Of a stretch of 64,000 bases of DNA, positions 49,678-58,600 are shown in pieces (the first letter of the stretch is position 1; each line of letters begins with the position of its first letter). The notes beneath the pieces are model-generated. The model did not search any database. It saw only the letters and a program-made list of their open reading frames with translations, and had not been told where the DNA came from. The translations under genes were made by a program, and so were the position numbers. Origin of the DNA: an uncultured Parolsenella sp. (lineage in GTDB: Bacteria; Actinomycetota; Coriobacteriia; Coriobacteriales; Atopobiaceae); assembly GCA_934668375.1 (NCBI GenBank), contig CAKUNF010000003.1, positions 74,953 through 138,952 of the forward strand, in the 5' to 3' direction.

Positions 49678-51006
49678 ATGCGCACTGTGAACGTTGGCAT
49701 CATCGGCCTGGGCACCGTGGGCGGCGGCGTTGCCAGGCTCATCCTCAGCCACCACGACGACTACGTGGCTAACTACGACATCGACCTGGGCATCGCTCGC
49801 GCCTGCGCCCTCGACCCACAGGCCGCCCGCGCCTGCGGCATCCCCGATGACGCCTTCACGACCGACTGGCACGACGTCGTCTCCGACCCAGCCGTGGACG
49901 TCGTCGTGGAGCTCATTGGCGGAGAGCACCCCGCCACGGAGATCTACGAGGCCGCCTTCGCGAACGGCAAGCACGTCGTGACCGCCAACAAGGCCCTGCT
50001 CGGGCGCCATGTTGAGGCACTCGCCGCCAAGGCGCGCGAGAACGGCGTCCAGCTCAAGTGCGAGGCGAGCTGCGGCGGCGGCATCCCCATCGTGAGCACG
50101 CTCGAGCGCGACCTCGTGGGCAACAAGATCCTCACGATCGCCGGCATCCTCAACGGCACCACCAACTACATCCTTTCCCGCATGGAGTCCGAGGGCGCCG
50201 ACTACGCCGACGTCCTCGCCGACGCCCAGGCCAAGGGCTACGCCGAGGCGGACCCCTCCGCGGACGTCGACGGCTTTGACGCCGCGAGCAAGACTGCCAT
50301 CCTCGCCTCCATCGGCTTTGGCACCCGCGTGACCACCGACGACGTCTACCAGCAGGGCATTCGCACCATCGCCGCCGAGGACATCGCCGTGGCGCACGAC
50401 CTTGGCTACACCATCAAGCTGCTCGGTATCGCCCGCAACACGCCCAAGGGCGTCGACGTGCGCGTGCATCCCACGATGATTCCGCTCGATCACCAGCTCG
50501 CGAAGGTCTCGGGCGCCATGAACGCCGTGTACGTCGTGGGCGACGCCGTGGGCGAGACGATGTTCTACGGTGCCGGCGCCGGCTCCTTCCCCACGGCAAG
50601 CGCCGTCGTGGGAGACATCATGACGCTGGCCGACCCCATCTCCAAGGGCGCAACGCCGCTGCCCGAGGCCGAGCCGTTCGCCCACACGCTGCCGCTGCGC
50701 CCCATGGACGAGCTCGAGACCAAGTACTACGTGCGCCTCACCGTGGCCGACCGTGTGGGCGCGCTTGCCGAGACGGTCAACGTCTTTGCCAAGCACGACA
50801 TCTCGATCAGCCTCATCAACCAGCTCGAGGATGGCTCGGCAGACAACGAGACCTGCTCCGTCATCTTCCTCACACACAAGGCGCTCGAGAAGAACATGCA
50901 GGCCGCGGCCGCAGAGCTCGCCGAGGCCTCCTGCGTGCGCAGCGTCGCCAACGTCCTGCGCATCGAGGACACCAGCGCCTGGACCGACGGCGTCATGGCC
51001 AACTAG
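49678..51006 (+). CDS. hom: Homoserine dehydrogenase
   Basis: A 442-residue NAD(P)-dependent enzyme reducing aspartate semialdehyde to homoserine for threonine, methionine and isoleucine synthesis. 'VGIIGLGTVGGGVARLI' is the nucleotide-binding loop; 'TANKALLGRH', 'CEASCGGGIPIVSTLE', 'GILNGTTNYILSRM' and 'YAEADPSADVDGFDAASKTA' carry the catalytic Lys and Asp region. Residues about 365-442 form an ACT domain, which allows feedback control by threonine. The ATG at 49678 follows AAAGGAGTCCC. TACAAT at 49615-49620 may be its -10 box. Confidence 0.96.
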   Translation: MRTVNVGIIGLGTVGGGVARLILSHHDDYVANYDIDLGIARACALDPQAARACGIPDDAFTTDWHDVVSDPAVDVVVELIGGEHPATEIYEAAFANGKHVVTANKALLGRHVEALAAKARENGVQLKCEASCGGGIPIVSTLERDLVGNKILTIAGILNGTTNYILSRMESEGADYADVLADAQAKGYAEADPSADVDGFDAASKTAILASIGFGTRVTTDDVYQQGIRTIAAEDIAVAHDLGYTIKLLGIARNTPKGVDVRVHPTMIPLDHQLAKVSGAMNAVYVVGDAVGETMFYGAGAGSFPTASAVVGDIMTLADPISKGATPLPEAEPFAHTLPLRPMDELETKYYVRLTVADRVGALAETVNVFAKHDISISLINQLEDGSADNETCSVIFLTHKALEKNMQAAAAELAEASCVRSVANVLRIEDTSAWTDGVMAN

Positions 51007-51031
51007 CGGACGGCTGGCAAACCGCAGCATG

Positions 51032-51079
51032 AAGCGGCCCGAGGCAATCCGGAATCGGATCAAGCCTCGGGCCGCTTTT
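51032..51079 (+). terminator. Rho-independent terminator of hom
   Basis: AAGCGGCCCGAGGC at 51032-51045 pairs perfectly with GCCTCGGGCCGCTT at 51064-51077, followed by TTG. The 14-base-pair stem lies 25 bases past the stop codon. Confidence 0.92.
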
Positions 51080-51175
51080 GCCATCTAGCCAGCAGACGAT
51101 TCGAACGATTTGTACGCCTTTGGCCCCTCTCCGCGTCCAAAAAGTTCGAACCGCTTGAAGAGACGCGTGATTGCG

Positions 51176-51724
51176 CTACGCCAGCGCGGCCTCGATGGCG
51201 GCGCAGAAGGCGGGGATGTCGTCCGGGCAGCGGCTCGTGATGAGCGTCTGGCCGTCGGAGTCGTCCACGTGAGCCTCCTCGTCCACCCACGCGAAGCCGC
51301 CGTTCTCCATGTCGAGGCGGTTGAACTCGCAGCTCGTCACCGTCTTGCCCTTGGCCACGCCGGCGTTCACGAGCAGCCACGGGCCATGGCAGATGCAGGC
51401 CACGACCTTCTTGGCCTCCATGAACTCGCGCATGATGCGATGAGCCTCGGGGTTGATGCGCAGGCGATCCATATTGACGGTGCCGCCCGGCACGATGAGC
51501 ACGTCATAGCCCTCGGCGCCGGCCTCGGCCAGGGTCTTGTCGGGCACGATCTGCTGGGAATCGTAGCGGTCGCCCGTCACGCAGTCGATGGGGTTCTGAG
51601 CTGCAGCGATGGTGACGCTCGCGCCATGCTCGCGCAGGAACTGCGCAGGCTCGAGAAGCTCGGGCTCCTCCGTGCCATAGCCCTCGACGATGATGAGCGC
51701 GCTCTTGCCGGTAAGGTCTGCCAT
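51176..51724 (-). CDS. DJ-1/PfpI family protein
   Basis: A 182-residue class I glutamine amidotransferase-like protein (PfpI/YhbO/DJ-1 group). The nucleophile elbow is 'VVACICHGPWLLVNAG' (Cys and the neighbouring His), and 'DVLIVPGGTVNMDRLR' is the oxyanion/Glu region. The group is variously reported as protease, chaperone, deglycase or stress protein; the exact reaction is open. RBS AGGGGGACCT precedes the ATG at 51724. It is convergent with hom across the shared terminator zone. Confidence 0.9.
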   Translation of the reverse strand: MADLTGKSALIIVEGYGTEEPELLEPAQFLREHGASVTIAAAQNPIDCVTGDRYDSQQIVPDKTLAEAGAEGYDVLIVPGGTVNMDRLRINPEAHRIMREFMEAKKVVACICHGPWLLVNAGVAKGKTVTSCEFNRLDMENGGFAWVDEEAHVDDSDGQTLITSRCPDDIPAFCAAIEAALA

Positions 51725-51835
51725 AGGTCCCCCTGTCTGGCGCCGCGGCGCCATCGCGTTTCGTCCAACATGAGAAACGGTATCCAAGCAAATCAATCGG
51801 TAAACCATCGCAGCGACAGGCGGCACCCGTCAATC

Positions 51836-51868
51836 GGTGACAGTTGGGGACGGGGTCAAACTGTCACC
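51836..51868 (-). repeat. GTGACAG palindrome, reverse-oriented copy
   Basis: GGTGACAGTT at 51836-51845 pairs with AACTGTCACC at 51859-51868; the core reads GGGGACGGGGTCA, the complement of the copies at 1540, 32676 and 54030. It lies between the PfpI gene start and the end of the U32-like gene at 51878, ten bases past that stop. Confidence 0.85.
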
Positions 51869-51877
51869 ACCTGGCGG

Positions 51878-52678
51878 CTACTGGACGCCCGTCTCGGCAA
51901 GGCCGACAGAACCACGCGCAAGCACCGGCTCGCCCGCAAGCGCGCGGCGGAGTCGCCGAAGCGCGTCGCACGCCTCGGCAACGTTCGTCGTCGAGGCGTC
52001 CACGAGCAGACGGCACACGCCAGCCTCGGCAAGCTCGCGCGCGTGGGCGACAAGGTCAACGGGCTCGTCGAGGTAGACGCGAGAACGACCACGCGCGTCC
52101 GTGCGAACGGGCAGGTGGCGGTCGTCGATGTTCACGAGCCAGTGGGGTTCGCGGCGATACGGGCACGTCGCGTGGTCACGGTCGCACTCATAGGCCGCCT
52201 GCAAGGCGCAGTGCTCGCAGGTCATGAGGCGCGGCTTGCCGTAGACAGCCATGCCAACGGGCAACGCATCAGAATGGGCGAGTTCGCACGCCTCGGCCAG
52301 AGACAGTTCGGGAGACAGCCATGCGAGGCGTGCCCCCATGGCGCCAATAACCCGCAGCGTGGATGTGTTGTGCACGGGTATGCAGGCGCGTGTCTCCGCC
52401 AAGGCGCCACGCTCGCGAGCAAGCGAAAGCTCTGAGGCGTTGCCCACCGCAATCGGCAGGCCGGAGCGCACCCACGGATCGAGACGGGCGTGGTCCGGCT
52501 CGCGGCAGACCTCGTCGAGCACGGGCACGATGCCCTGCTCGGCCACGGCGGCGAGAAGCTCATCCGTGGGCTCGAGGTCAATGACATCGAGGTAGACGCG
52601 GGTGGCACCAGCCTCTCGCACGGCCTCGGCATCCCCAACGCGCCGCACGAGCGCACACGGCTCACAGTTCTTGCCCAA
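51878..52678 (-). CDS. U32 peptidase family C-terminal-type protein
   Basis: A 266-residue protein that begins with TTG at 52678, inside the last 17 bases of the upstream U32 gene and in the +1 frame. It contains a Cys cluster, 'MTCEHCALQ' then 'CDRDHATC', and a typical U32 barrel ending ('YLDEPVDLVAHARELAEAGV' then 'CRLLVDAST'). It lacks the N-terminal U32 signature, which is found in the upstream gene. The two may therefore be the halves of one longer U32 protein (about 690 residues) separated by a frame change, or a real two-gene arrangement. The start has only a weak ribosome site. Family members with known function hydroxylate RNA bases (RlhA, TrhP). Confidence 0.65.
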   Translation of the reverse strand: MGKNCEPCALVRRVGDAEAVREAGATRVYLDVIDLEPTDELLAAVAEQGIVPVLDEVCREPDHARLDPWVRSGLPIAVGNASELSLARERGALAETRACIPVHNTSTLRVIGAMGARLAWLSPELSLAEACELAHSDALPVGMAVYGKPRLMTCEHCALQAAYECDRDHATCPYRREPHWLVNIDDRHLPVRTDARGRSRVYLDEPVDLVAHARELAEAGVCRLLVDASTTNVAEACDALRRLRRALAGEPVLARGSVGLAETGVQ

Positions 52679-53933
52679 GCTCGCTCACCGCCCTTGAGGC
52701 CGCATCCGCCAACACCACGCTCCTCGTGAGACGCACCTCGCAGCCCACGGGCATGGGGCGACGAACGGTGCAGCGAAGTTCGCCGCCCGCCTCGCACGCC
52801 TCGGGGGCCACCACGACCATGAAACGCTCAGGATCGTCAACGGGTCGCAGCTCAAGCGAGTCGCCGGCATCCACGGGCGCCGTCAGCGCAAGCGTCACGG
52901 TGCCGCGCATCTTTTGGCCGTCACGCGGGACAAAGCCAGGCTCGGGCTCGAAGGCCACAAGCTCGCCCACGAGCTCTCCCCTGTTGCCGCTGCGCTCGTA
53001 GCTCATGAGCTCGTTGCCCGCCGACCCATGCAGGTACGCGTCCGTGAGCCCGCGGTTGAAGCTGCGCTTGAGTGTACGGCGTACCACAGGCAGCACGCCG
53101 CGCTCGCCCCGCGCAAGCGCGTCGAGCGCGGCGCGATACGCCGAGGTCACAGCCCATACGTAGGCCGCCGGCTTCATGCGCCCCTCAAGCTTGAGCGAGG
53201 CCACGCCAGCGCCTGCCAGCGCGGCGAGGTCGTCGATGACGCAGCTGTCATGCGTGCACAGAGCGCGTTCGCGCGTCACGGGCTGCAAGCGGTCGCCGCC
53301 CTGACCCACAAGGTCAAAGGGCAGGCGACACGGCTGGGCACAGAGGCCGCGGTTGGGCGAACGCCCCTGCCGCAGGAAGCTCGAGAGCATGCAAACCCCC
53401 GAGTAGCTGGGACAAATTGCCCCGTGCGAGAACACCTCGAGCTCGGCGCTCGTCTCGGCGGCAATCGCCGCGATCTCCCCCAGCGGCAGCTCGCGCGAGA
53501 GCGTCACGCGCGTGGCGCCGAGCTCCCCGCACAGGAGCACTCCCCGCGCGTCGTGGACGTTCGCCTGCGTGGAGACGTGAATCTCGGCCGCAGGGAACGT
53601 CTCGCGTACCTCGGCAAGAAACCCCAGGTCCTGGATGATGAGGGCGTCGGCACCGGCCGCAAGCACGCACCCCGCCGCCTCGACGGCGTCCGCGAGCTCG
53701 GCCTGCTTCACCACAACGTTCATCGTCACGTAGACGCGAACGCCGTGGCCATGGGCCAGGGTGCACAGCCCCGCAAGCTCCCCGGCGCCAATGCCACCCG
53801 CACGGCGCCGCGCGTTGAGCTGGCCCGTGACGCCACAGTAGATGGCATCGGCACCAGCGGCGATGGCGGCGAGGAACGCCTCGCGATCTCCCGCGGGCGC
53901 CAGGAGCTCGGGCATGTGTTGCGTCTCAGTCAT
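52662..53933 (-). CDS. U32 family peptidase / RNA hydroxylation protein
   Basis: A 423-residue protein of the U32 family. 'MPELLAPAGDREAFLAAIAA' and 'GADAIYCGV' open the barrel; 'VFSHGAICPSYSGVCMLSSF' then 'NRGLCAQPCRLPF' is the conserved Cys-rich signature, and 'SLKLEGRMKPAAYVWAVTSA' follows. The family was first described as collagenase (PrtC) but RlhA and TrhP act in prephenate-dependent RNA hydroxylation, the more likely type of role. Residues about 310-423 form a small beta-barrel tail. An alternative start is Met7 at 53915. The end overlaps the next gene by 17 bases in another frame. Confidence 0.85.
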   Translation of the reverse strand: MTETQHMPELLAPAGDREAFLAAIAAGADAIYCGVTGQLNARRRAGGIGAGELAGLCTLAHGHGVRVYVTMNVVVKQAELADAVEAAGCVLAAGADALIIQDLGFLAEVRETFPAAEIHVSTQANVHDARGVLLCGELGATRVTLSRELPLGEIAAIAAETSAELEVFSHGAICPSYSGVCMLSSFLRQGRSPNRGLCAQPCRLPFDLVGQGGDRLQPVTRERALCTHDSCVIDDLAALAGAGVASLKLEGRMKPAAYVWAVTSAYRAALDALARGERGVLPVVRRTLKRSFNRGLTDAYLHGSAGNELMSYERSGNRGELVGELVAFEPEPGFVPRDGQKMRGTVTLALTAPVDAGDSLELRPVDDPERFMVVVAPEACEAGGELRCTVRRPMPVGCEVRLTRSVVLADAASRAVSELGQEL

Positions 53934-53959
53934 GGCTCACGAGTCTAGCAGGTAGCCGC

Positions 53960-54062
53960 GGTGACATCTTGGTCCCGTCCCCAAATGCAGGTGGCCGCGG
54001 TGATAGTTTGACCCCAGCGCTGTTGTCACGGTGACAGTTTGACCCCGTCCCCAAGTGTCACC
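53960..54062 (+). repeat. Cluster of three GTGACAG-type palindromes, two degenerate
   Basis: A good copy covers 54030-54062 (GGTGACAG...GTGTCACC). Two decayed relatives precede it: 53960-53992 (GTGACATCTTGGTCCCGTCCCC) and 53999-54029 (GGTGATAGTTTGACCCC...TTGTCAC). The right arm of the good copy supplies the final codon and TGA stop (read on the minus strand) of the transglutaminase-like gene at 54058. No other gene lies in 53934-54057. Confidence 0.8.
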
Positions 54063-55446
54063 GTATCGAGAGGAGCTCGGTCTTCCACGTGAAGTCGTGC
54101 GAGGTGAGGCCGCGCCCGTCCACGACCATCTCGCCCACCTGGTTGTCGAACGGATCGTTGCGAAGCACTTCGCACGCGGGTGTGAGCGGCGCCATGAACT
54201 CGGAGTTTGCCACCATGCGCCAGGGACCCAGGTTGCCAAAGTAGAAGCGGCGACGGTCCTCATCGCCCTCACGGCGCGCCGATGAGCCAAACGAGCAGTC
54301 CGCCCACAGCCAGCCGAGGTCCTCCACGTAGAACATCGCCCAGTCGTGCGGGCCCACGTCGCCGGGCGCAACGTATAGGCCGCTCTGCCAGCGCGCAGGC
54401 ACGCCGCCCAGGCGGCACAGCGTGATGAACGTGAGGGCAAAGACGCCGCAGTCACCGCGCAGCGACTTGGCACAGGAGTCCGCGATGCCATCAAGCAGCA
54501 GATACGCTGGCTGGAAGCGGTAGTCCACGTTGTTCGTCACCCAGTCATAGGCTGCTCGCGCGCGCCCGAGCTGGTCATCGGCCGCAATGCCCGAGAACAG
54601 ACGCTCCGCAAGCTCGCGCAGGTACGGCGCGAAGCAGATGTGGGGGCGCTGCTCGGACACGTCGGCAACCGCAGGCGCGGGAGCCTCTCCAAAGCGGCCA
54701 TCCACGTCGGCGAGCACGGGATTCTCGCACCAAAGGTCAACGTAGGGGGCGCGAATCGTGTACTCATAGTCCACGAAGAACTCCCGCTGGCCACGCGCGT
54801 CCCAATAGGCCGTGCGCTGCGGCGCATCTGCCGGCGCCACTCGCGCGCCGGGCGTGGCACCCATCAGGCGCACATCGCAGACCTGCGGGCAGGAGGCCGG
54901 CAGCGGCAGCCAGCAGCGGACGCCCGTCTCGGGCCCCACCCTCACATCATCGCCCGCCGCGATGCCAGCGCGCACGCGCACGCGCCTCTCGGCGGCTCCC
55001 CTCTCGCGCATCTCGGCAATCACCGCAAGCTGCTCGGCACGGTCTGGCGCGGGACACGCCATACCCGGCATCTCCTCGGGATACTTGCGCAGGGCGTCAA
55101 GGAAGCTCGGCAAGAAGCGCTGCTCGCCCTCGACGAGGCGCCAGTCGACACGCCCGTGATCGACGAGGCGGTCGAGGTCGTCCTCGCCAAACTCCGGCCA
55201 CTCCTCGCGCACCTGGGCCACGGCCCGCTCGCGCGTCACGCTAAAGTCGAGCGGCGTCCGCAGCATGCGAGCACGCTCGGCACGCAGGCACGGCGCCAGC
55301 TCCGGACGGGTGCCGGCGTCAAGCTCGCACTCGATAAGGCGGACGGCACGCGCAAGCTCACCGGACGCCTTAAGCCGAGCGATGTCTGCCGGCAACCCGT
55401 CGTCCAGATGCCTGAAGTCATCGTTCGTTGCCTCGTAGCTCGCCAT
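54058..55446 (-). CDS. Transglutaminase-like domain protein
   Basis: A 462-residue protein without signal peptide. The catalytic triad of the transglutaminase-like fold is visible: Cys333 in 'RGDCGVFALTF', His367 in 'VGPHDWAMFYV' and Asp383 in 'WLWADCSFG'. The upstream region (about 1-230) is alpha-rich and unassigned; 'YDWVTNNVDYRFQPAYLLL' leads into the catalytic part. The start at 55446 follows GGGAGGCCGATGGAC; Met 6 bases earlier is also possible. Such proteins are often peptidases or amide-bond enzymes. The last six bases (CGG TGA) come from a dispersed repeat, so the true ancestral C-terminus may have been different. Confidence 0.82.
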   Translation of the reverse strand: MASYEATNDDFRHLDDGLPADIARLKASGELARAVRLIECELDAGTRPELAPCLRAERARMLRTPLDFSVTRERAVAQVREEWPEFGEDDLDRLVDHGRVDWRLVEGEQRFLPSFLDALRKYPEEMPGMACPAPDRAEQLAVIAEMRERGAAERRVRVRAGIAAGDDVRVGPETGVRCWLPLPASCPQVCDVRLMGATPGARVAPADAPQRTAYWDARGQREFFVDYEYTIRAPYVDLWCENPVLADVDGRFGEAPAPAVADVSEQRPHICFAPYLRELAERLFSGIAADDQLGRARAAYDWVTNNVDYRFQPAYLLLDGIADSCAKSLRGDCGVFALTFITLCRLGGVPARWQSGLYVAPGDVGPHDWAMFYVEDLGWLWADCSFGSSARREGDEDRRRFYFGNLGPWRMVANSEFMAPLTPACEVLRNDPFDNQVGEMVVDGRGLTSHDFTWKTELLSIR

Positions 55447-55698
55447 GTCCATCGGCCTCCCGCGCGTCGTTTGCCTCTCGTAGTGATTGTGACCGTTCCG
55501 AGCCGTTTCGACCCTGAAAACGAGCCGAGCACATCGCCCCGCGCGCGCCTGTCTCGCGTCATAATGGAAGCTTGGTTGCGGCCGCCCAGCTGTGCCGCAG
55601 CCAAGCGTCCGCAACGCATGCGCGGCGCGTCACACATACGGAAACGGGCGTTGCCCGCAGCAGGGTGGGCACGTCCAACACCGAGAAGGGCAGGACGA
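55447..55698. promoter_or_regulatory. Divergent promoter region, transglutaminase-like gene and purL
   Basis: A 252-base gap between divergent starts. CATAAT at 55560-55565 could be a -10 box for purL. No PurR-type box or guanine/PRPP riboswitch was recognised, and no small gene is visible. Confidence 0.3.
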
Positions 55699-58600
55699 AT
55701 GGTCTTCCGCATCTACGTTGAGAAGAAGCCGGGCTTCGACGTGGAGGCGCAGCAGCTCGCGCACGAGCTGCGCACCATCCTCGGAATCGGCGGCCTGACA
55801 GGGCTGCGCGTCATCAACCGCTACGACGTCGAGGGCATCGACGAGGAGCTCTTCGAGCGCTGCGTGCCCGTCGTCTTCAGCGAGCCTCAGGTCGACACCG
55901 CCACCCACGAGCTGCCCATCGAGGGCATCGAGCTCACCGAGGCGGGCACCGTCGCCAGCACCCCGGCAGACACCGCAGTCTTTGCCGTTGAGTACCTGCC
56001 CGGCCAGTTTGACCAGCGCGCGGACTCCGCAAGCGAGTGCGTGCAGCTCATCAGCGCCGGAGACCGCCCGAGTGTCCGCTCTGCCAAGGTCTACGCGCTC
56101 ACCGGCGCGCTCTCCGCAGACGAGGTCGAGGCCATCAAGCACTACGTCATCAACCCCGTCGAGGCACGCGAGGCATCGCTCGCGCCCAAGGCCACCCTCA
56201 AGATGAGCGTCGCCACGCCCCAGCCCGTCGAGGTGCTCGACGGCTTCCTCGACCTTGACGAGGATGGGCTTGCCGCCTTCATCGCGGACCGCGGCCTGGC
56301 CATGGACCTCGCAGACATCGAGTTCTGCCAGCGCTACTTTGCCGGCGAGCATCGCAACCCCACCATCACCGAGATCCGCGTCATCGACACGTACTGGTCC
56401 GACCACTGCCGCCACACCACGTTTGGCACGCAGCTCGAGAACGTCCAGATCGACGATGACGTGGTCAAGGCAGCGTTCGACAAGTACCTCGAGATCCGCC
56501 ACGAGCTCGGTCGCGACGCCAAGCCCGTCTGCCTCATGGACATGGGCACGATCGGCGCCAAGTGGCTCAAGCACGAGGGCATCCTCAAGAACCTCGACGA
56601 GTCCGAGGAGATCAACGCCTGCACCGTCAAGGTGAAGGTCGACGTCAACGGCCACGACGAGGACTGGCTGTTCCTGTTCAAGAACGAGACGCACAACCAC
56701 CCCACCGAGATCGAGCCGTTCGGCGGCGCGGCCACGTGCATCGGCGGCGCCATCCGAGACCCGCTCTCGGGCCGCAGCTACGTCTACCAGGCCATGCGCG
56801 TCACCGGTGCCGCTGACCCCACCGCCCCCGTGTCGAGCACGCGCGCCGGCAAGCTGCCCCAGCGCAAGCTCGTGACGACGGCCGCCGCCGGCTACTCCAG
56901 CTACGGCAACCAGATCGGCCTGGCGACCGGCCAGGTGAGCGAGCTGTACCACCCCGGCTACATGGCCAAGCGCATGGAGGTGGGCGCCGTGGTGGGAGCC
57001 ACGCCCGCAGACCACGTGCGCCGCGAGTGCCCCGCGCCCGGCGACAAGATCGTGCTGCTCGGCGGCCGCACCGGCCGCGACGGCATCGGCGGCGCCACGG
57101 GCAGCTCCAAGACGCAGAACGTCGAGAGCCTCGAGGAGTGCGGCGCCGAGGTGCAGAAGGGCAACGCCCCCATCGAGCGCAAGCTCCAGCGCCTGTTCCG
57201 CCGCGGCGACGCCTGCCGCCTCATCAAGCGCTGCAACGACTTCGGCGCCGGCGGCGTGAGCGTGGCCGTGGGCGAGCTCGCGGACGGCCTGGCCATCGAC
57301 CTGGACCGCGTCACCAAGAAGTACGAGGGCCTCGACGGCACCGAGCTTGCCATCTCCGAGAGCCAGGAGCGCATGGCCGTGGCCCTCGCGCCCGAGGACG
57401 TGGACGAGTTCCTCGGCTACGCCACTGAGGAGAACCTCGAGGCCACCGTCATCGCCACCGTCACCGAGGAGCCGCGCGTGCGCATCGCGTGGCGCGGCGA
57501 CACGATCGTCGACCTCTCCCGCGAGTTCCTCGCGAGCAACGGCGCGCCCAAGCACATGGACGTCCACATGGAGAGGGCCGGCCGCTGGGAGCCCGAGTGG
57601 GCTGGCGACACGACCACCCAGCGCCTGCACTCCCTCGTGACCGACCTCAACGTGGCCTCAAACAAGGGCCTCTCGGAGCGCTTCGACTCCACGATCGGCG
57701 CGGCCACGGTGCTCATGCCCTTTGGCGGAAAGACGCAGCTCACGCCCACGTCTGCCATGGTTGCCAAGTTCCCCGTGGACGGGCAGACCACCACGGCCAG
57801 CGCCATGGCCTGGGGCTTCAACCCCTACCTCATGGAGCAGAACCAGTTCGCGGGCGCCTACCTGTCCGTGGTCGAGAGCATCTCCAAGCTCGTGGCTGCC
57901 GGCTTTGCGCACGCCGACGCCTACCTCTCGTTCCAGGAGTACTTCGAGCGTCTGCGCGACCAGCCCGAGCGCTGGGGCAAGCCCGCGGCCGCCGTTCTCG
58001 GCGCGCTCATGGCGCAGCTCGACCTGGGTGCCGGCGCCATCGGCGGCAAGGACTCCATGAGCGGCAGCTTCGAGGACGAGCAGGGCGAGCTCAACGTGCC
58101 GCCCACGCTCATCAGCTTCGCCGTTGCCGTGGGCAAGGCCGCGCGCGCCACGTCCCCCGAGCTCAAGGGCGCGGGGCACCGCCTCGTCTGCATCGAGGCC
58201 AGCGAGTACGGCGACGACTATCGTCCGAGCGTCGAGGGCCTGCTCGGCTCGTTCGACGTGGTCGAGAAGCTCGTGGCCGAAGGATCTGCGCTCGCCGTCT
58301 CCACGCCCGGCTACGGTGGCGAGGCCGAGGCTCTCTTCAAGATGTGCGTGGGCAACCAGCTTGGCGCGGCGCTCGAGGACGGCGTGCCCGCCGACAGCCT
58401 TTTTGCACCCGCGTACGGCAGCTTCATCGTGGAGCTCGCGGACGACGCCGAGCTGCCCGCCGGCACTGACGCCGTCAGCGTGTCGCTCATCGGCCACACC
58501 ACCGAGGCCTACGAGCTCGTCGTCGAGGGCGAGCACATTGGCCTCGCCGAGCTGCAGGAGGCCTGGGAGGGCGCCATCGAGGGCGTGTTCCCCTATCGCA

